Source: an uncultured Sutterella sp.
GTDB lineage: Bacteria; Pseudomonadota; Gammaproteobacteria; Burkholderiales; Burkholderiaceae_F
Reading direction: 5' to 3'
Assembly (NCBI GenBank): GCA_902463725.1
Contig: CABQGK010000016.1
Coordinates: 1-41,346, forward strand
DNA: 41,346 nucleotides
Numbering within the stretch: the stretch's first letter is position 1; every line of letters starts with the position of its first letter. Below, piece after piece: positions 8,456 through 16,945 of the stretch. The notes beneath the pieces were generated by a model. The model ran no database searches. It was not told the DNA's origin and worked only from the letters and a program-made list of their open reading frames with translations. A program made the translations under genes and the position numbers.

Positions 8456-9970
8456 TTAACGAACTTTTGCGGCCTCGCTGCCCGCAATACGACCGTTCAC
8501 TAAGCAGTCTGTGACTGCGCACGATCCCAGTCGAACGGCACCGTGCACGCCGCCAGTTGCCTCACCCGCTGCGTATAGTCCCTCAATGAGTTTGCCAGCG
8601 ATGTTGTAGACTTGGGCGTGCTCGTTGGTATAAAGTCCGCCCATGCAGTGATGAACCTTGGGCGAAAGGCGAGCAACATACCACGGTCCCGTACCAAGCG
8701 GCACCATCTTGGTATTGACGGGGCGTCCCATCGGATCCTTTCCTGCAGCAATTGCCTCATTGACACTCGAGAGCGTCTTTTTGAGCTCTTCGAGCGGCAC
8801 CCTAAATGCCTCAGCCACCGCTTCTAGTGTCGGATACTCAAACACCACACCACGCTCGAGTTGCTTTTTCAACATTCCCGGTCGAATTTCTTCAAAAGAT
8901 TTTGCGGTTGATGCGTCCCCAACTGCGATACAGACATGCCCCAAGTTGAGCTGCGTCAGCACAGCATCGGCACGAACCTTGCGATTTGCTAGCTCATTGA
9001 TGAAGCGCTTCCCCATTGCCGCATCAATCCAAAAACCAAACATCGAAACGTGTCCAGACCAGGCAAATCCAATGCCGAAGCCTTTTTCATCGGGTGAGGT
9101 TTGCGGCAGGCACTGAATCCAATCTTGTTGAATCATTTGACAGCCGATCGCCGCTGCCGCGCGCCACGCCTCTGCCGTGGCACCAGGCTGATTCGTGCTC
9201 TGAAAGCGATCGGTGAGTTTGGGATCGTACATCGAGCGATACTCCACATCCGCGCCGAATCCGCCATAGGCTAGTACAACACCGCGGCGAGCTTGAATAA
9301 ATTTCACCTCTCCCGAGTCATTCTTGGGAAAACTGTAGTTCTCACGAACTTTCACCCCGATAACGCGACCAGCTTCATCTTGGAGAAGCGCCTCCATGAA
9401 AACACGAAGTCTCGGGCGCACCCCTAACTTCTCAAGGTAGGCAAGTTCTTTCTTGACGATTTCTGAGCCAGAGCCGTTCTTAGTAAAGAGACTCCGAGGA
9501 ACCGAGTGTCCACCCTCTTGCTTGACGTTGCTTTGCTGATATTCAACGCCCAGTTCATTGACGGTCCATTCATAGGTGGCCAGAGCGGCTTCAGTAAGTG
9601 CCTTAACCTTGGCGGGGTGATTAAGACCTTCGCCCGCTCGTATCATGTCTGCAGCCATAAGCTCAGGAGTATCCTCAATACCCAAAGCTTTTTGCTGAGG
9701 GGTTCCTGGCACACCGAAAATCCCGCCATTAATAACGCTGTTACCACCAGCGGTTCGCATTTTTTCCAATACCGCAACGCTGGCTCCCGCCTTCTTGGCC
9801 TCAATGGCGGCTGCGAGCCCAGCAAACCCCGAGCCAATCACCACAACATCAACCGACTCATCCCAGCGTTTTGGTGCGGGCGTCGTTTTACTAAAAGCTG
9901 GCGTGATGAACCCTGCAATAGATAGGGCGGGAATGCTACCAAGCAACTTTCGACGTGAAATCTCTGCCAT
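8456..9970 (-). CDS. Tat-exported FAD-dependent reductase, flavocytochrome c/fumarate reductase flavoprotein family
   Basis: A 504-aa periplasmic flavoprotein likely to reduce an unsaturated organic acid or similar acceptor. I chose the ATG at 9970 (GGAG ribosome site) because it starts a twin-arginine signal, SRRKLLGS. FAD binding is shown by VVVIGSGFAGLAAAIEA (about 42-58) and GGNSVINGG. The fumarate-reductase residues are partly kept: the acid arginine in RFINELANR, the substrate histidine in HHCMGG, and the arginine in HGAVRLGSC. The QAHPT histidine of true fumarate reductases is replaced (IQCLPQ). That argues for a substrate other than fumarate. There is no heme domain, so electrons must come from a separate cytochrome. 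The adjacent LysR gene may control it. Confidence 0.88.
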   Translation of the reverse strand: MAEISRRKLLGSIPALSIAGFITPAFSKTTPAPKRWDESVDVVVIGSGFAGLAAAIEAKKAGASVAVLEKMRTAGGNSVINGGIFGVPGTPQQKALGIEDTPELMAADMIRAGEGLNHPAKVKALTEAALATYEWTVNELGVEYQQSNVKQEGGHSVPRSLFTKNGSGSEIVKKELAYLEKLGVRPRLRVFMEALLQDEAGRVIGVKVRENYSFPKNDSGEVKFIQARRGVVLAYGGFGADVEYRSMYDPKLTDRFQSTNQPGATAEAWRAAAAIGCQMIQQDWIQCLPQTSPDEKGFGIGFAWSGHVSMFGFWIDAAMGKRFINELANRKVRADAVLTQLNLGHVCIAVGDASTAKSFEEIRPGMLKKQLERGVVFEYPTLEAVAEAFRVPLEELKKTLSSVNEAIAAGKDPMGRPVNTKMVPLGTGPWYVARLSPKVHHCMGGLYTNEHAQVYNIAGKLIEGLYAAGEATGGVHGAVRLGSCAVTDCLVNGRIAGSEAAKVR

Positions 9971-10308
9971 GTGTTTCTCCTTAAGAAAATGGATCTTTAC
10001 CCGAACCAAGTCTAATGACTAACCATTAAGTCGTAATTCTTTAGAAGAAACTCATATTTCAAAATCTGAAACTTATGACGCTCACCAAGAGGGTGAGGAG
10101 TTGTCTTTCTTCAAGACTCATTCTCTTCAGGGGCACGTTTTCGTATCTCTGCCGTCAGATAGCCCTCAGTTTGTTTCTCAATTGTTACCGCCGACGCGGC
10201 GGCGGTGAGAATCGCTTAGACTTAAGTCTTGGCGGCTTGTGGTATGTGCTCTGCCTTTGCGCATACTGCCCACCCTTGTGACCACAGTGATAGAGAATTC
10301 TGCAACCT
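9971..10308. other. Divergent intergenic region between flavoprotein and lpxH
   Basis: About 340 bases that must contain promoters for both directions. A CCGCCG-ACG-CGGCGG hairpin near 10190-10204 has no T tract and may be incidental. I see no other clear site. Confidence 0.4.
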
Positions 10309-11097
10309 ATGTCTGACATCCAAGTCCCCGCGCTTTCTGCCCTCTCGCATGTTCCTCCGCTCTCCAACCCCATCGTGATCGCTGATCTGCACCTCGATGT
10401 GCATAAGCCGAAAACGATCATGGGATTTTTGCGTTTCATGAAAAACATCGCGCGCCGTCACGCTGAGTTGGTAATTCTTGGGGATCTGTTTGACAACTGG
10501 GTGGGCGACGACGCCAATAACGCAGACGATCTGATCGCTGCAGAATTAAAGCTGCATACCTCTACGGGGCGACGCGTCCTTATTATGCGTGGCGAGAGCG
10601 ACCTGCTGCTCGGGCACTCATTTGCGCAGAAGTGCGGCGCTGAGCTCATTGAGGATCCCATCGTCATTGAGGTTGGCAAGCGCCCTATCCTCTTTAGCCA
10701 TGGCGATCTTTGGTGCACAGGCAATCATGCTTTGACGCTGATGCGCCGCAAGATGCGCGAACCAGATTGGCAAAAAGAGGTGCTACGCCACAGCCCAGAG
10801 GAGCGCCGTGAAATCATTCAGCACCTTGCTGAGACGTGCGTCAAAGAGTCTGAAATCGCTGGGCTTGCCGCCGAAGGGGCGGAACGCATCAGCGAGCGTG
10901 CTGTGGCGGAAGCTGCGCGCGCGGCTGCAGTTGATTTGGTTATTCATGGACATACGCACCACCCTGGGGCTCGCGTCAATGCCATGATTGAGCGCTGGGT
11001 CGTGCCAAATTGGGACCTCGATAACCCTGAAGAAGGCACCGCCAAGAGCGGCTACATCGCGTTCAAGGGCGAACGCCCACAAGTTCAGATGCTCTAG
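10309..11097 (+). CDS. lpxH: UDP-2,3-diacylglucosamine diphosphatase-like metallophosphoesterase
   Basis: Predicted lipid A pathway enzyme that hydrolyses UDP-diacylglucosamine to lipid X and UMP at the inner membrane face. The calcineurin-like metal motifs are DLHLD (D26, H28), GDLFDNWVGDD (D59), SHGD (H131) and HGHTHH (213-218). At 262 aa it is slightly longer than E. coli LpxH (240). The usual GNRDF motif, whose Asn binds metal and whose Arg contacts substrate, reads GESDLL here (E96, S97), and the MDVN lid motif is not evident. It may be a divergent LpxH or a related phosphoesterase. Position after ppiB, apart from the inserted LysR-flavoprotein pair, matches the Burkholderiales lpxH locus. 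No good ribosome site is visible. Confidence 0.82.
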   Translation: MSDIQVPALSALSHVPPLSNPIVIADLHLDVHKPKTIMGFLRFMKNIARRHAELVILGDLFDNWVGDDANNADDLIAAELKLHTSTGRRVLIMRGESDLLLGHSFAQKCGAELIEDPIVIEVGKRPILFSHGDLWCTGNHALTLMRRKMREPDWQKEVLRHSPEERREIIQHLAETCVKESEIAGLAAEGAERISERAVAEAARAAAVDLVIHGHTHHPGARVNAMIERWVVPNWDLDNPEEGTAKSGYIAFKGERPQVQML

Positions 11098-11104
11098 CGG
11101 TGAC

Positions 11105-11141
11105 GGGGAGCTTCCAATGACAGGGAAGCTCCCCTATTTTT
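11105..11141 (+). terminator. Rho-independent terminator after lpxH
   Basis: A perfect 11-bp stem, GGGGAGCTTCC (11105-11115) with GGAAGCTCCCC (11124-11134), is followed by TATTTTTAT on the plus strand. Confidence 0.9.
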
Positions 11142-11146
11142 ATCTG

Positions 11147-11175
11147 CCCAATCGGCCTCATACGGCCATTGGGCG
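11147..11175 (-). terminator. Hairpin downstream of the cytochrome gene, possible weak terminator
   Basis: GCCCAATCGGCC and GGCCATTGGGC form a stem just after the cytochrome stop on the minus strand. It is not followed by a proper T run, so it is a weak terminator or a 3'-end stabiliser. Confidence 0.4.
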
Positions 11176-11186
11176 GTTTCTCGGAC

Positions 11187-11534
11187 TTACGGGACTTTGT
11201 AAGTGTAGTTGTGGCAGCCACCACAATAGTTCACCCCTGCTTTATGCCCCTTGTGGCACTCGGTGCAAGGAAGTGCACCGTCGTGCTGAGCATGGGGATT
11301 GACCTCATAGCGCCCTTTTGTGCGCTCGATCATCTTCTTATAATCTCCGTGGCACGAGACACAGACCTCTAGATCTCCCACCATTTTGATCTTCTTGTCG
11401 GGCGTGTGACAGGCATCGCACGCCACCCCTCGCGCTACGTGGCGATCTGCCAAAAAATCAGCCCCCATCGCGACGGGTGTCACGGCCGCCGCCATAGTTG
11501 CGACAGCTACTGCCGTGAGCAAATTCTTGAACAT
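11187..11534 (-). CDS. Small periplasmic tetraheme cytochrome c
   Basis: A 115-aa exported cytochrome with four CxxCH sites: C39-H43 (CDACH), C58-H62 (CVSCH), C90-H94 (CTECH) and C104-H108 (CGGCH). Residues 1-24 form a signal peptide ending VAMGA. Histidines at HVARG, HAQH and elsewhere can serve as distal ligands. Size and spacing resemble the tetraheme domain fused to the flavin domain in Shewanella flavocytochrome c3; here the two parts are separate genes. It follows the flavoprotein gene 11634-13343 on the same strand, about 100 bases away with a hairpin between, so it probably delivers electrons to that flavoprotein and perhaps to the others in the window. GGAGG precedes the ATG. Confidence 0.93.
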   Translation of the reverse strand: MFKNLLTAVAVATMAAAVTPVAMGADFLADRHVARGVACDACHTPDKKIKMVGDLEVCVSCHGDYKKMIERTKGRYEVNPHAQHDGALPCTECHKGHKAGVNYCGGCHNYTYKVP

Positions 11535-11575
11535 GGTTGTCCTCCAGTTTTTAAGCGCATCCTTAGATAGTTACG

Positions 11576-11614
11576 CCCCAAGGAGGGGCTTCATGTCTGA
11601 AGCACTCCTTGGGG
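11576..11614 (-). promoter_or_regulatory. Intercistronic stem-loop between flavoprotein and cytochrome genes
   Basis: CCCCAAGGAG (11576-11585) and CTCCTTGGGG (11605-11614) are perfect inverted repeats, with an inner GCTTCA/TGAAGC arm. No T run follows on either strand. It could be a processing or stability element that sets the flavoprotein to cytochrome ratio. Confidence 0.6.
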
Positions 11615-11633
11615 ATACGCTGTCTTACGCTGA

Positions 11634-13343
11634 TTAGAGCTTTGTTGACGGGAGTTTGGCCACAATCTTGCCGCAGTGGCGGCCATAGACCAAGCATTCC
11701 GTCAAGTTCCCGCCGCCCTGATAGACGAACTTGAGCGCAGAGGCCACTTCACCAACGCAGTACAGATGCGGGATGGGTTTACCTTCCCAAGTAAGCACTT
11801 CACGGTCGGCGTTAGCAAGCAGCCCACCCTTGGTGTTCGGGCCACCTGCCACGAGCGGCATCGCGTAGAACGGGCCGTGTTCGACCTTGCCGAGCGTTGC
11901 GGCACGGCGGTTGAAGTCTCCATCCTTCTTCTCGTCGCAGAACTGGTTGAAGCGCTTGGTCGTTTCAACCAAGTTTTCGACCACCATACGACCCTTGTTT
12001 TCGGGGTGGTTCTTGATCTTTTGCGCGAGCTCTTCAATCGTGTCCGCCTTGAGGATCAGGCCACTCTCAATCGCCTTGAGGTTGTCCTTATCCCAGTCCA
12101 CAAGGCCATAGCCCACGACCGAGATACCAAGGCCAACCAAGGGCTTCGAAGCACGCAGTGTTTCATCAAAAATCATCCACGAGGGTGTGCGCGGGTACGA
12201 GAGCGAGGTGATATCAAACTGCACCGCAGCCTTGTAGAAGAAGTAGCGCGAGGGGTTATCCGTAACCTTCGTTTCTGCTTCGTAGCGCTTACCGAAGTTA
12301 TCCACGACAAAGGAGTTGGGCGAGCCTACTGAAGGCGTGATCGAACCTAAGCGCAGACCATTGAACTTAACCTGTGTGGGCACAATCACACGTGCTGCCG
12401 ACTTACCGACCTTCTGTAGCCCGGCGCCCACTGCCATGCCCATCGCAATACCGTCGCCCGTATTCGACGTCGTTCCGTAGAATGCCCAGCCATTGATACC
12501 AGGACCCTCGAGGAACGCCGAACGCATCGCAGGATTGTATTCGTAGCCGCCCGTGCAAATCACCACTGCCTTCATGGCGCGCACAGCAATACGCTTCCCT
12601 TTCTGCGTAGCAATGGCACCGACGACCTCGCCTTTGGCATTTTTGAGAATTTCCACAGCTGGCGCTTCCCAAAGCACCTTGATCTTGTCGCCCTGCTTTT
12701 TCACGCCTTCAGCCAAGCAGAGCCAGAACGCCTCACCAGAGCTCGTTTCAGACTTGGGCTGTTTGTAGGAAACCTGATTGAAGTTTTTCATGCGCTTGGT
12801 GTAGGTTGCACGGTACGCGTTGTAGCGACTTTCTTTCGCTCCAGGGAAGTTCGGGAATGCCGCCTTGTCAAAGCCAGGCTGACTGCCGCCAATAAAGTCC
12901 GCATCGAGGCTCTGCATAAAGTCGAGGTTGGACGGAGAGAGATCTGCCCAGACCTGTGCAAGGCCTTCCGAGTACTCGGGAATTTCGCCCTCTTCCTTCC
13001 AAGGAATATTTTCCCCAGAGAACATCGCTTGAGCATAGTCTTTCAGAGCCTTGGGATCGCCATCCTTAAAGGGCGAGTGGAAGATACCACCCGACATACG
13101 CGTGTTGGAGATGTGTGCATCTTCGGGGTTTTTCTCCAGCACGAGTACCTTCGCACCATTTTGCGCCGCCACAATCGCTGTCGTTGCCCCCGCTCCGCCA
13201 AAGCCAAGCACCACCACATCGGCTGTGTAATCCCACTTCTTGGGAAGCGGGGAGTCCGCCGGCGCTGCAAAAGCAGCGGGCAGTCCCACAGTCGCCACAG
13301 CACCGCCGAGCGTGCCCTTCAAAAATTCACGACGATTGGTCAT
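11634..13343 (-). CDS. Tat-exported FAD-binding reductase, partner of tetraheme cytochrome
   Basis: A 569-aa flavoprotein of the fumarate reductase/FAD_binding_2 family. The ATG at 13343 has AAGGAGAA upstream and begins a twin-arginine signal, NRREFLKG. FAD motifs are VVVLGFGGAGATTA (about 43-56) and the C-terminal GEVASALKFVYQGGGNLTECLVYGR. The active-site set of fumarate reductase is missing: the acid-arginine segment reads RYEAETKVTD, the HHTMGG histidine is replaced by AGGPNTKGG, and HGxNRLGGN is replaced by YQGGGN. It is a different subfamily with a non-fumarate substrate. It is encoded with a tetraheme cytochrome and divergently from a sensor kinase and regulator, which likely sense its acceptor. 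Confidence 0.88.
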   Translation of the reverse strand: MTNRREFLKGTLGGAVATVGLPAAFAAPADSPLPKKWDYTADVVVLGFGGAGATTAIVAAQNGAKVLVLEKNPEDAHISNTRMSGGIFHSPFKDGDPKALKDYAQAMFSGENIPWKEEGEIPEYSEGLAQVWADLSPSNLDFMQSLDADFIGGSQPGFDKAAFPNFPGAKESRYNAYRATYTKRMKNFNQVSYKQPKSETSSGEAFWLCLAEGVKKQGDKIKVLWEAPAVEILKNAKGEVVGAIATQKGKRIAVRAMKAVVICTGGYEYNPAMRSAFLEGPGINGWAFYGTTSNTGDGIAMGMAVGAGLQKVGKSAARVIVPTQVKFNGLRLGSITPSVGSPNSFVVDNFGKRYEAETKVTDNPSRYFFYKAAVQFDITSLSYPRTPSWMIFDETLRASKPLVGLGISVVGYGLVDWDKDNLKAIESGLILKADTIEELAQKIKNHPENKGRMVVENLVETTKRFNQFCDEKKDGDFNRRAATLGKVEHGPFYAMPLVAGGPNTKGGLLANADREVLTWEGKPIPHLYCVGEVASALKFVYQGGGNLTECLVYGRHCGKIVAKLPSTKL

Positions 13344-13650
13344 ATTGTTTCTCCTTGAGTAAATTCCCGAGCGTCTCCGCCTTGGGGTTTGAGAGGGGCG
13401 CTGCACGATTTGGCCTGCGCTCCTTAACCCTCATCCTAGGCGTCACACGTCTGCTTTCCAAGTCACAGCTGTGCCTTGACGACAGAGGAGAAAAGGAATA
13501 AAGTTAAAAATTTGATTGGCGCTTTGTACGCTCTCAGCGTGCTCAGCACCCTATCGGGTCGCTCCCCTGAGGAGCCATCCTTCGGGCTTAGACTCGGCAA
13601 TCAACACTTTCGTGCTACGTTGCCGGCGATCTTAAGAAACGGGCTTCAGA
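13344..13650. promoter_or_regulatory. Divergent control region between reductase/cytochrome and kinase/regulator units
   Basis: About 300 bases that must hold the promoters for the minus-strand flavoprotein-cytochrome unit and the plus-strand kinase-regulator unit. CGGCAA and TTGCCG arms lie near 13595-13625. I could not identify a repeated operator. By analogy with TtrSR-type loci the cognate regulator would be expected to bind here. Confidence 0.45.
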
Positions 13651-15660
13651 ATGAGACGCTTGAAAGAGAGGCTCAAAGGACTATGGTGTGCGCTCTGCAC
13701 GCATCCTAGTAACCTGTCCGCACAGCGCAGGATCGCACAAAATCCTCTGCGCCAAGGCGCTTTTTGCCTGCACCTTGCTCTCTGCGCGAGCCTTTTTCTA
13801 AGTCCCGCGCTTGCTCAAAAAGCGCCTCTAGAATTCTCAGCAAACTCCCCAACCGCCGAAATCCACGTCAATCCAAGTGCACCGACTCCTAACGCTGACA
13901 CGGTGCGCGCGTTGCCGTCACAGCCGACGATCACCATTGGCTACGCAGCCTCCTTGGAGCCCGCCTTTTATATCGATGTGATGGTCCCGCTCATCGAGAA
14001 GCTCAAACGCACCTTTCCCAACGCATCCGTCAAAAGTCGTGAGCTCAACCTCTCAGAAGGAATTTCGCCAGAGCGCGTTGCTAACATCGACCTTTTACTT
14101 CTATCTGGCGCCGAGGCACGCATGGTGAGTTCACCCGCGCCCCTATCCATGGCCACGCTCACCAGCGGTGCGCACGCCGACGTCAACCACACGGCGGGCT
14201 CTGTCTTCATCACCGCCGCAGACTCCACCATCAAGACCATTCGTGATATGCGCGGCAAACGCGCTGCTGCTAATGATGCGCAATCCTTTGATGGGTGGCT
14301 TATTGCCATGAACGAATTGGTGCTCGCTCATCAAGAGCCGCAGGGCTTTTTCAAAAGCGTGACCTACACGCATTGGCAATATCCCGACGTCATCACACTG
14401 GTGCTTGCCGGCGTTGTTGATGTCGGCATTCTGCCCACATGCTCCCTTGAGAAAGCCGCGCAGCTCGGTGCACTTCCAAGCGATAGTATCCGTGTTGTGG
14501 GAGAGCGAACAGAGCCTGGCGAGCGCTGCCGTCGATCCACTCCACTCTTTCCTGGGATTCAACTTCTTGCTCTGCCGCACGTAGATCCCGCCATTGTCAA
14601 GCGGGTCATGACCGCCGTGATGACACTGCCGCCCATGACAGACGGCTCTGAGTGGCTCCCCAATAACAATACGGCAGCGGTTGACGAACTACTGAAAAAT
14701 CTGCACCTCGGACCCTTTGCCTATCTCGAAACCTGGTCGTGGCCTGCGCTCTGGGAGCGTTTTCGTTTTTGGATTCTGACGGGCTCTGCGCTCATCGTGT
14801 TGCTGGTGGTTGACCTCTTTCGCGTGAATCGAATTGTCAAACGCCGCACCGCAGCGCTCTTAGCAGAAAGTGCTGCACGGCTCGCCGCAGACCGTGCACT
14901 CGAGACGAGTCAACGGCGACTGGATTTGCTCGAGCGGGCAAGCGCCGTAAGTCAACTCTCCGCAATGATCGCCCACGATCTCAAACAGCCCTTGACGATT
15001 ATCGTCAATTACCTCAATGGCCTTGCACTACTCATCCGAGAGGGTCGCGGTGAGCGACAAATGCTCAGCACCACCATTGAAGCGGTACTCGCAGAGGCCT
15101 ACCGGCTCTCTGACATTATCGAGCGCGTTCGCGCGTTAAACCGACGAGAGTGGGCTCCACGAGAACGTATTGACTTACGCGTACTTCTCAGTCGCGTGCT
15201 AGATGTGGCAAAATTACCAATTAGTTTGAAGAGCACGCACACTTCCTCGCTCATCGTTCTTGGGAACGCGCTCGAGCTCGAGCTCGTGATCATCAATCTC
15301 TTGCGCAATGCCAACACCGCGGCTAAAAGTGCCCAAGAGGGCGGTGCCGTCACGGTCACCCTCACTGCGCACGGGCAAGACGCCGTACTCTTTGTTGACG
15401 ACAATGGACCGCCCATTAGCAACGAGGTCTTTGAGTCGCTCGGACAAATTACTCGCAGCAGTAAACCCGATGGCATGGGTTATGGCCTCGCCATTGCCCA
15501 CTCGATTGTTGAAGCACACGGCGGGCATCTCAGTTTTGAGCGCCTCACCCCACAAGGCCTGCGCGTCACGGTGGTACTACCGCTCGCTACAGAGAACTCC
15601 GATGCGCACGTGAGCGTGCCCGCGCAACCACCCCAAAAGGAGAGCCCGCACCATGAATAG
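13651..15660 (+). CDS. Sensor histidine kinase with periplasmic PhnD-like binding domain (TtrS-like)
   Basis: A membrane kinase of 669 aa. Order of parts: signal sequence about 36-55 (cleavage near ALA-QKA), a PhnD-type solute-binding domain about 92-350 (MRGKRAAANDAQSFDGW near 200-216, AGVVDVGILPTCSLE near 253-267), one membrane helix about 373-390, a HisKA domain with phosphorylation site H442 in MIAHDLKQPL, and a HATPase domain with the N box (NLLRNA, about 549-554), DDNG and GMGYGLA. This is the TtrS plan, in which the periplasmic domain reads a terminal acceptor or its transport protein. The response regulator gene overlaps its 3' end by 8 bases. Divergence from the reductase-cytochrome unit suggests that unit is its target. 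Confidence 0.9.
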   Translation: MRRLKERLKGLWCALCTHPSNLSAQRRIAQNPLRQGAFCLHLALCASLFLSPALAQKAPLEFSANSPTAEIHVNPSAPTPNADTVRALPSQPTITIGYAASLEPAFYIDVMVPLIEKLKRTFPNASVKSRELNLSEGISPERVANIDLLLLSGAEARMVSSPAPLSMATLTSGAHADVNHTAGSVFITAADSTIKTIRDMRGKRAAANDAQSFDGWLIAMNELVLAHQEPQGFFKSVTYTHWQYPDVITLVLAGVVDVGILPTCSLEKAAQLGALPSDSIRVVGERTEPGERCRRSTPLFPGIQLLALPHVDPAIVKRVMTAVMTLPPMTDGSEWLPNNNTAAVDELLKNLHLGPFAYLETWSWPALWERFRFWILTGSALIVLLVVDLFRVNRIVKRRTAALLAESAARLAADRALETSQRRLDLLERASAVSQLSAMIAHDLKQPLTIIVNYLNGLALLIREGRGERQMLSTTIEAVLAEAYRLSDIIERVRALNRREWAPRERIDLRVLLSRVLDVAKLPISLKSTHTSSLIVLGNALELELVIINLLRNANTAAKSAQEGGAVTVTLTAHGQDAVLFVDDNGPPISNEVFESLGQITRSSKPDGMGYGLAIAHSIVEAHGGHLSFERLTPQGLRVTVVLPLATENSDAHVSVPAQPPQKESPHHE

Positions 15661-16276
15661 CGCCCTCATCCGACTTGTTGATGACGACCCTAAAGTGGCC
15701 GATAGTTTGCGCTTCTTTTTGCAGGCAGCAGGCTACGACGTTGTCGCCTACTCAAGCGCTCCCGCTTTTCTCGAGGAGGACGATGCGAGCCGCCGCGGTT
15801 GTGTGGTGCTTGATGTGCGTATGCCGCAGATGAGTGGCATCGAGTGCCAGCGCGAGATGATTGCTCGGCACGCCGATTTGCCCATCGTATTTCTCTCAGC
15901 ACACGCGGACGTGAGCCTTGCCGTGAGCGCAGTGCAGCGTGGTGCATCGGGCTTTGTGGTGAAACCACCAAAGGTCGATGCGCTCCTTGGCGAAATTGAG
16001 AAAGCTGTAGCACTGCACGAGAAGCGCCAACGGATGCGCCGCGAGCTTGAGAGAATCGAGCAGCAACTCGCTCAGCTCACCCCAAGTGAGTTCGAGTGCG
16101 CGCAGCTCATCGCAAAAGGCCTCTCCAACGCAGAAATCGCTGAGCTCCTTGGCATTAGCGAAGGCACCGTGCGTCACCGTCGAGCAGATATCAGCACGAA
16201 GCTAGAGACGCGAAATGCCGTTGAGGTCGCAGAGCTCTTTAGCTGGCAAGCAACGCTCAAGCAGACGCTCCCTTGA
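15653..16276 (+). CDS. FixJ/NarL-type response regulator
   Basis: A 207-aa regulator with an N-terminal receiver (acidic pocket DDD about 10-12, phosphoryl-accepting D54 in VLDVRMP, K104 in FVVKPP) and a C-terminal LuxR-type HTH (LTPSEFECAQLIAKGLSNAEIAELLGIS, about 142-169). The start lies within the kinase gene end, with AAAGGAG upstream, so kinase and regulator are co-translated. It presumably activates the divergent flavoprotein-cytochrome genes. The usual KPF/KPI after the receiver lysine is KPP here. Confidence 0.93.
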   Translation: MNSALIRLVDDDPKVADSLRFFLQAAGYDVVAYSSAPAFLEEDDASRRGCVVLDVRMPQMSGIECQREMIARHADLPIVFLSAHADVSLAVSAVQRGASGFVVKPPKVDALLGEIEKAVALHEKRQRMRRELERIEQQLAQLTPSEFECAQLIAKGLSNAEIAELLGISEGTVRHRRADISTKLETRNAVEVAELFSWQATLKQTLP

Positions 16277-16342
16277 TGCGCGCGCCTTAGGCTCTAGGTG
16301 TTATGCTCGTTGGGTGAAAGTTTTTGCCTTTTCCTTGGTGTA

Positions 16343-16945
16343 TCAACCGTGATGGAAAGCGTTGCCAACCTTTGCCAGCAACGCCTCTTTGGAATTAACA
16401 CCAAGCTTACGGTAAAGCGTTTCTCGCTGGTGTTCAAGGGTTCGAACAGATATTCCAAAACGCTCGGCCATATCGCGATTAGACAAGCCCTGAACCACCA
16501 AGGCAGCAATCTCAATTTCTCGTCTCGTCAACGTTGAGGACAGCGCCTCCAAATCCATTTCGTCCTCGGCTCGAACGCTTCCTTGCAAAGACTCTCGGAT
16601 GACCTGGATGAGATTTTCTGGGTTAATCGGTTTCTGCAGAAAATTCACCGCCCCTTTTTTTACCGTTTGAACAGCCATTTCAATATCGCCATGTCCCGAA
16701 AGAAACACGATCGGGTTGGCATAGTTGCGCTTAATCAGTTCTTCCTGTAATGAAAGTCCAGACATTGTGGGCATTCTCACATCCAAAATCACCACACCGA
16801 AGCGCGACGGAATGTCTCCGCGCAAAAAATCCGACGCCGAATTGAAAGTGATCACGTCCCAACCCTCAAGACGAAGCATATACAAAAGAGCCTCTCGAAC
16901 GGCTAGATCGTCATCTACCACGCGGATCAAAGGTTTTTCAAGCAT
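16343..16945 (-). CDS. FixJ/NarL-type response regulator of the second reductase operon
   Basis: A 200-aa regulator, last gene of a four-gene minus-strand operon. I choose the ATG at 16945, five bases after a perfect AGGAGGT, over an in-frame ATG 15 bases earlier. The receiver has DDD (11-13), D55 in VILDVRMP and K105 in LQKPI. The LuxR HTH is at about 137-185 (LTRREIEIAALVVQGLSNRDMAERFGIS). Its start overlaps the kinase stop by 8 bases. It probably controls the two flavoprotein genes upstream in its operon or their promoter near 21760. It is a paralogue of the regulator at 15653-16276, facing it tail to tail. Confidence 0.93.
   Translation of the reverse strand: MLEKPLIRVVDDDLAVREALLYMLRLEGWDVITFNSASDFLRGDIPSRFGVVILDVRMPTMSGLSLQEELIKRNYANPIVFLSGHGDIEMAVQTVKKGAVNFLQKPINPENLIQVIRESLQGSVRAEDEMDLEALSSTLTRREIEIAALVVQGLSNRDMAERFGISVRTLEHQRETLYRKLGVNSKEALLAKVGNAFHHG

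Noticed and set aside
10185..10210. CCGCCG/CGGCGG hairpin as a terminator
   Set aside because: Loop of three and no T run on either strand in the right place; it lies between divergent genes where no terminator is needed.
13476..13709. 77-codon frame in the kinase upstream region
   Set aside because: It runs into the kinase start in another frame, has no ribosome site and no recognisable features.
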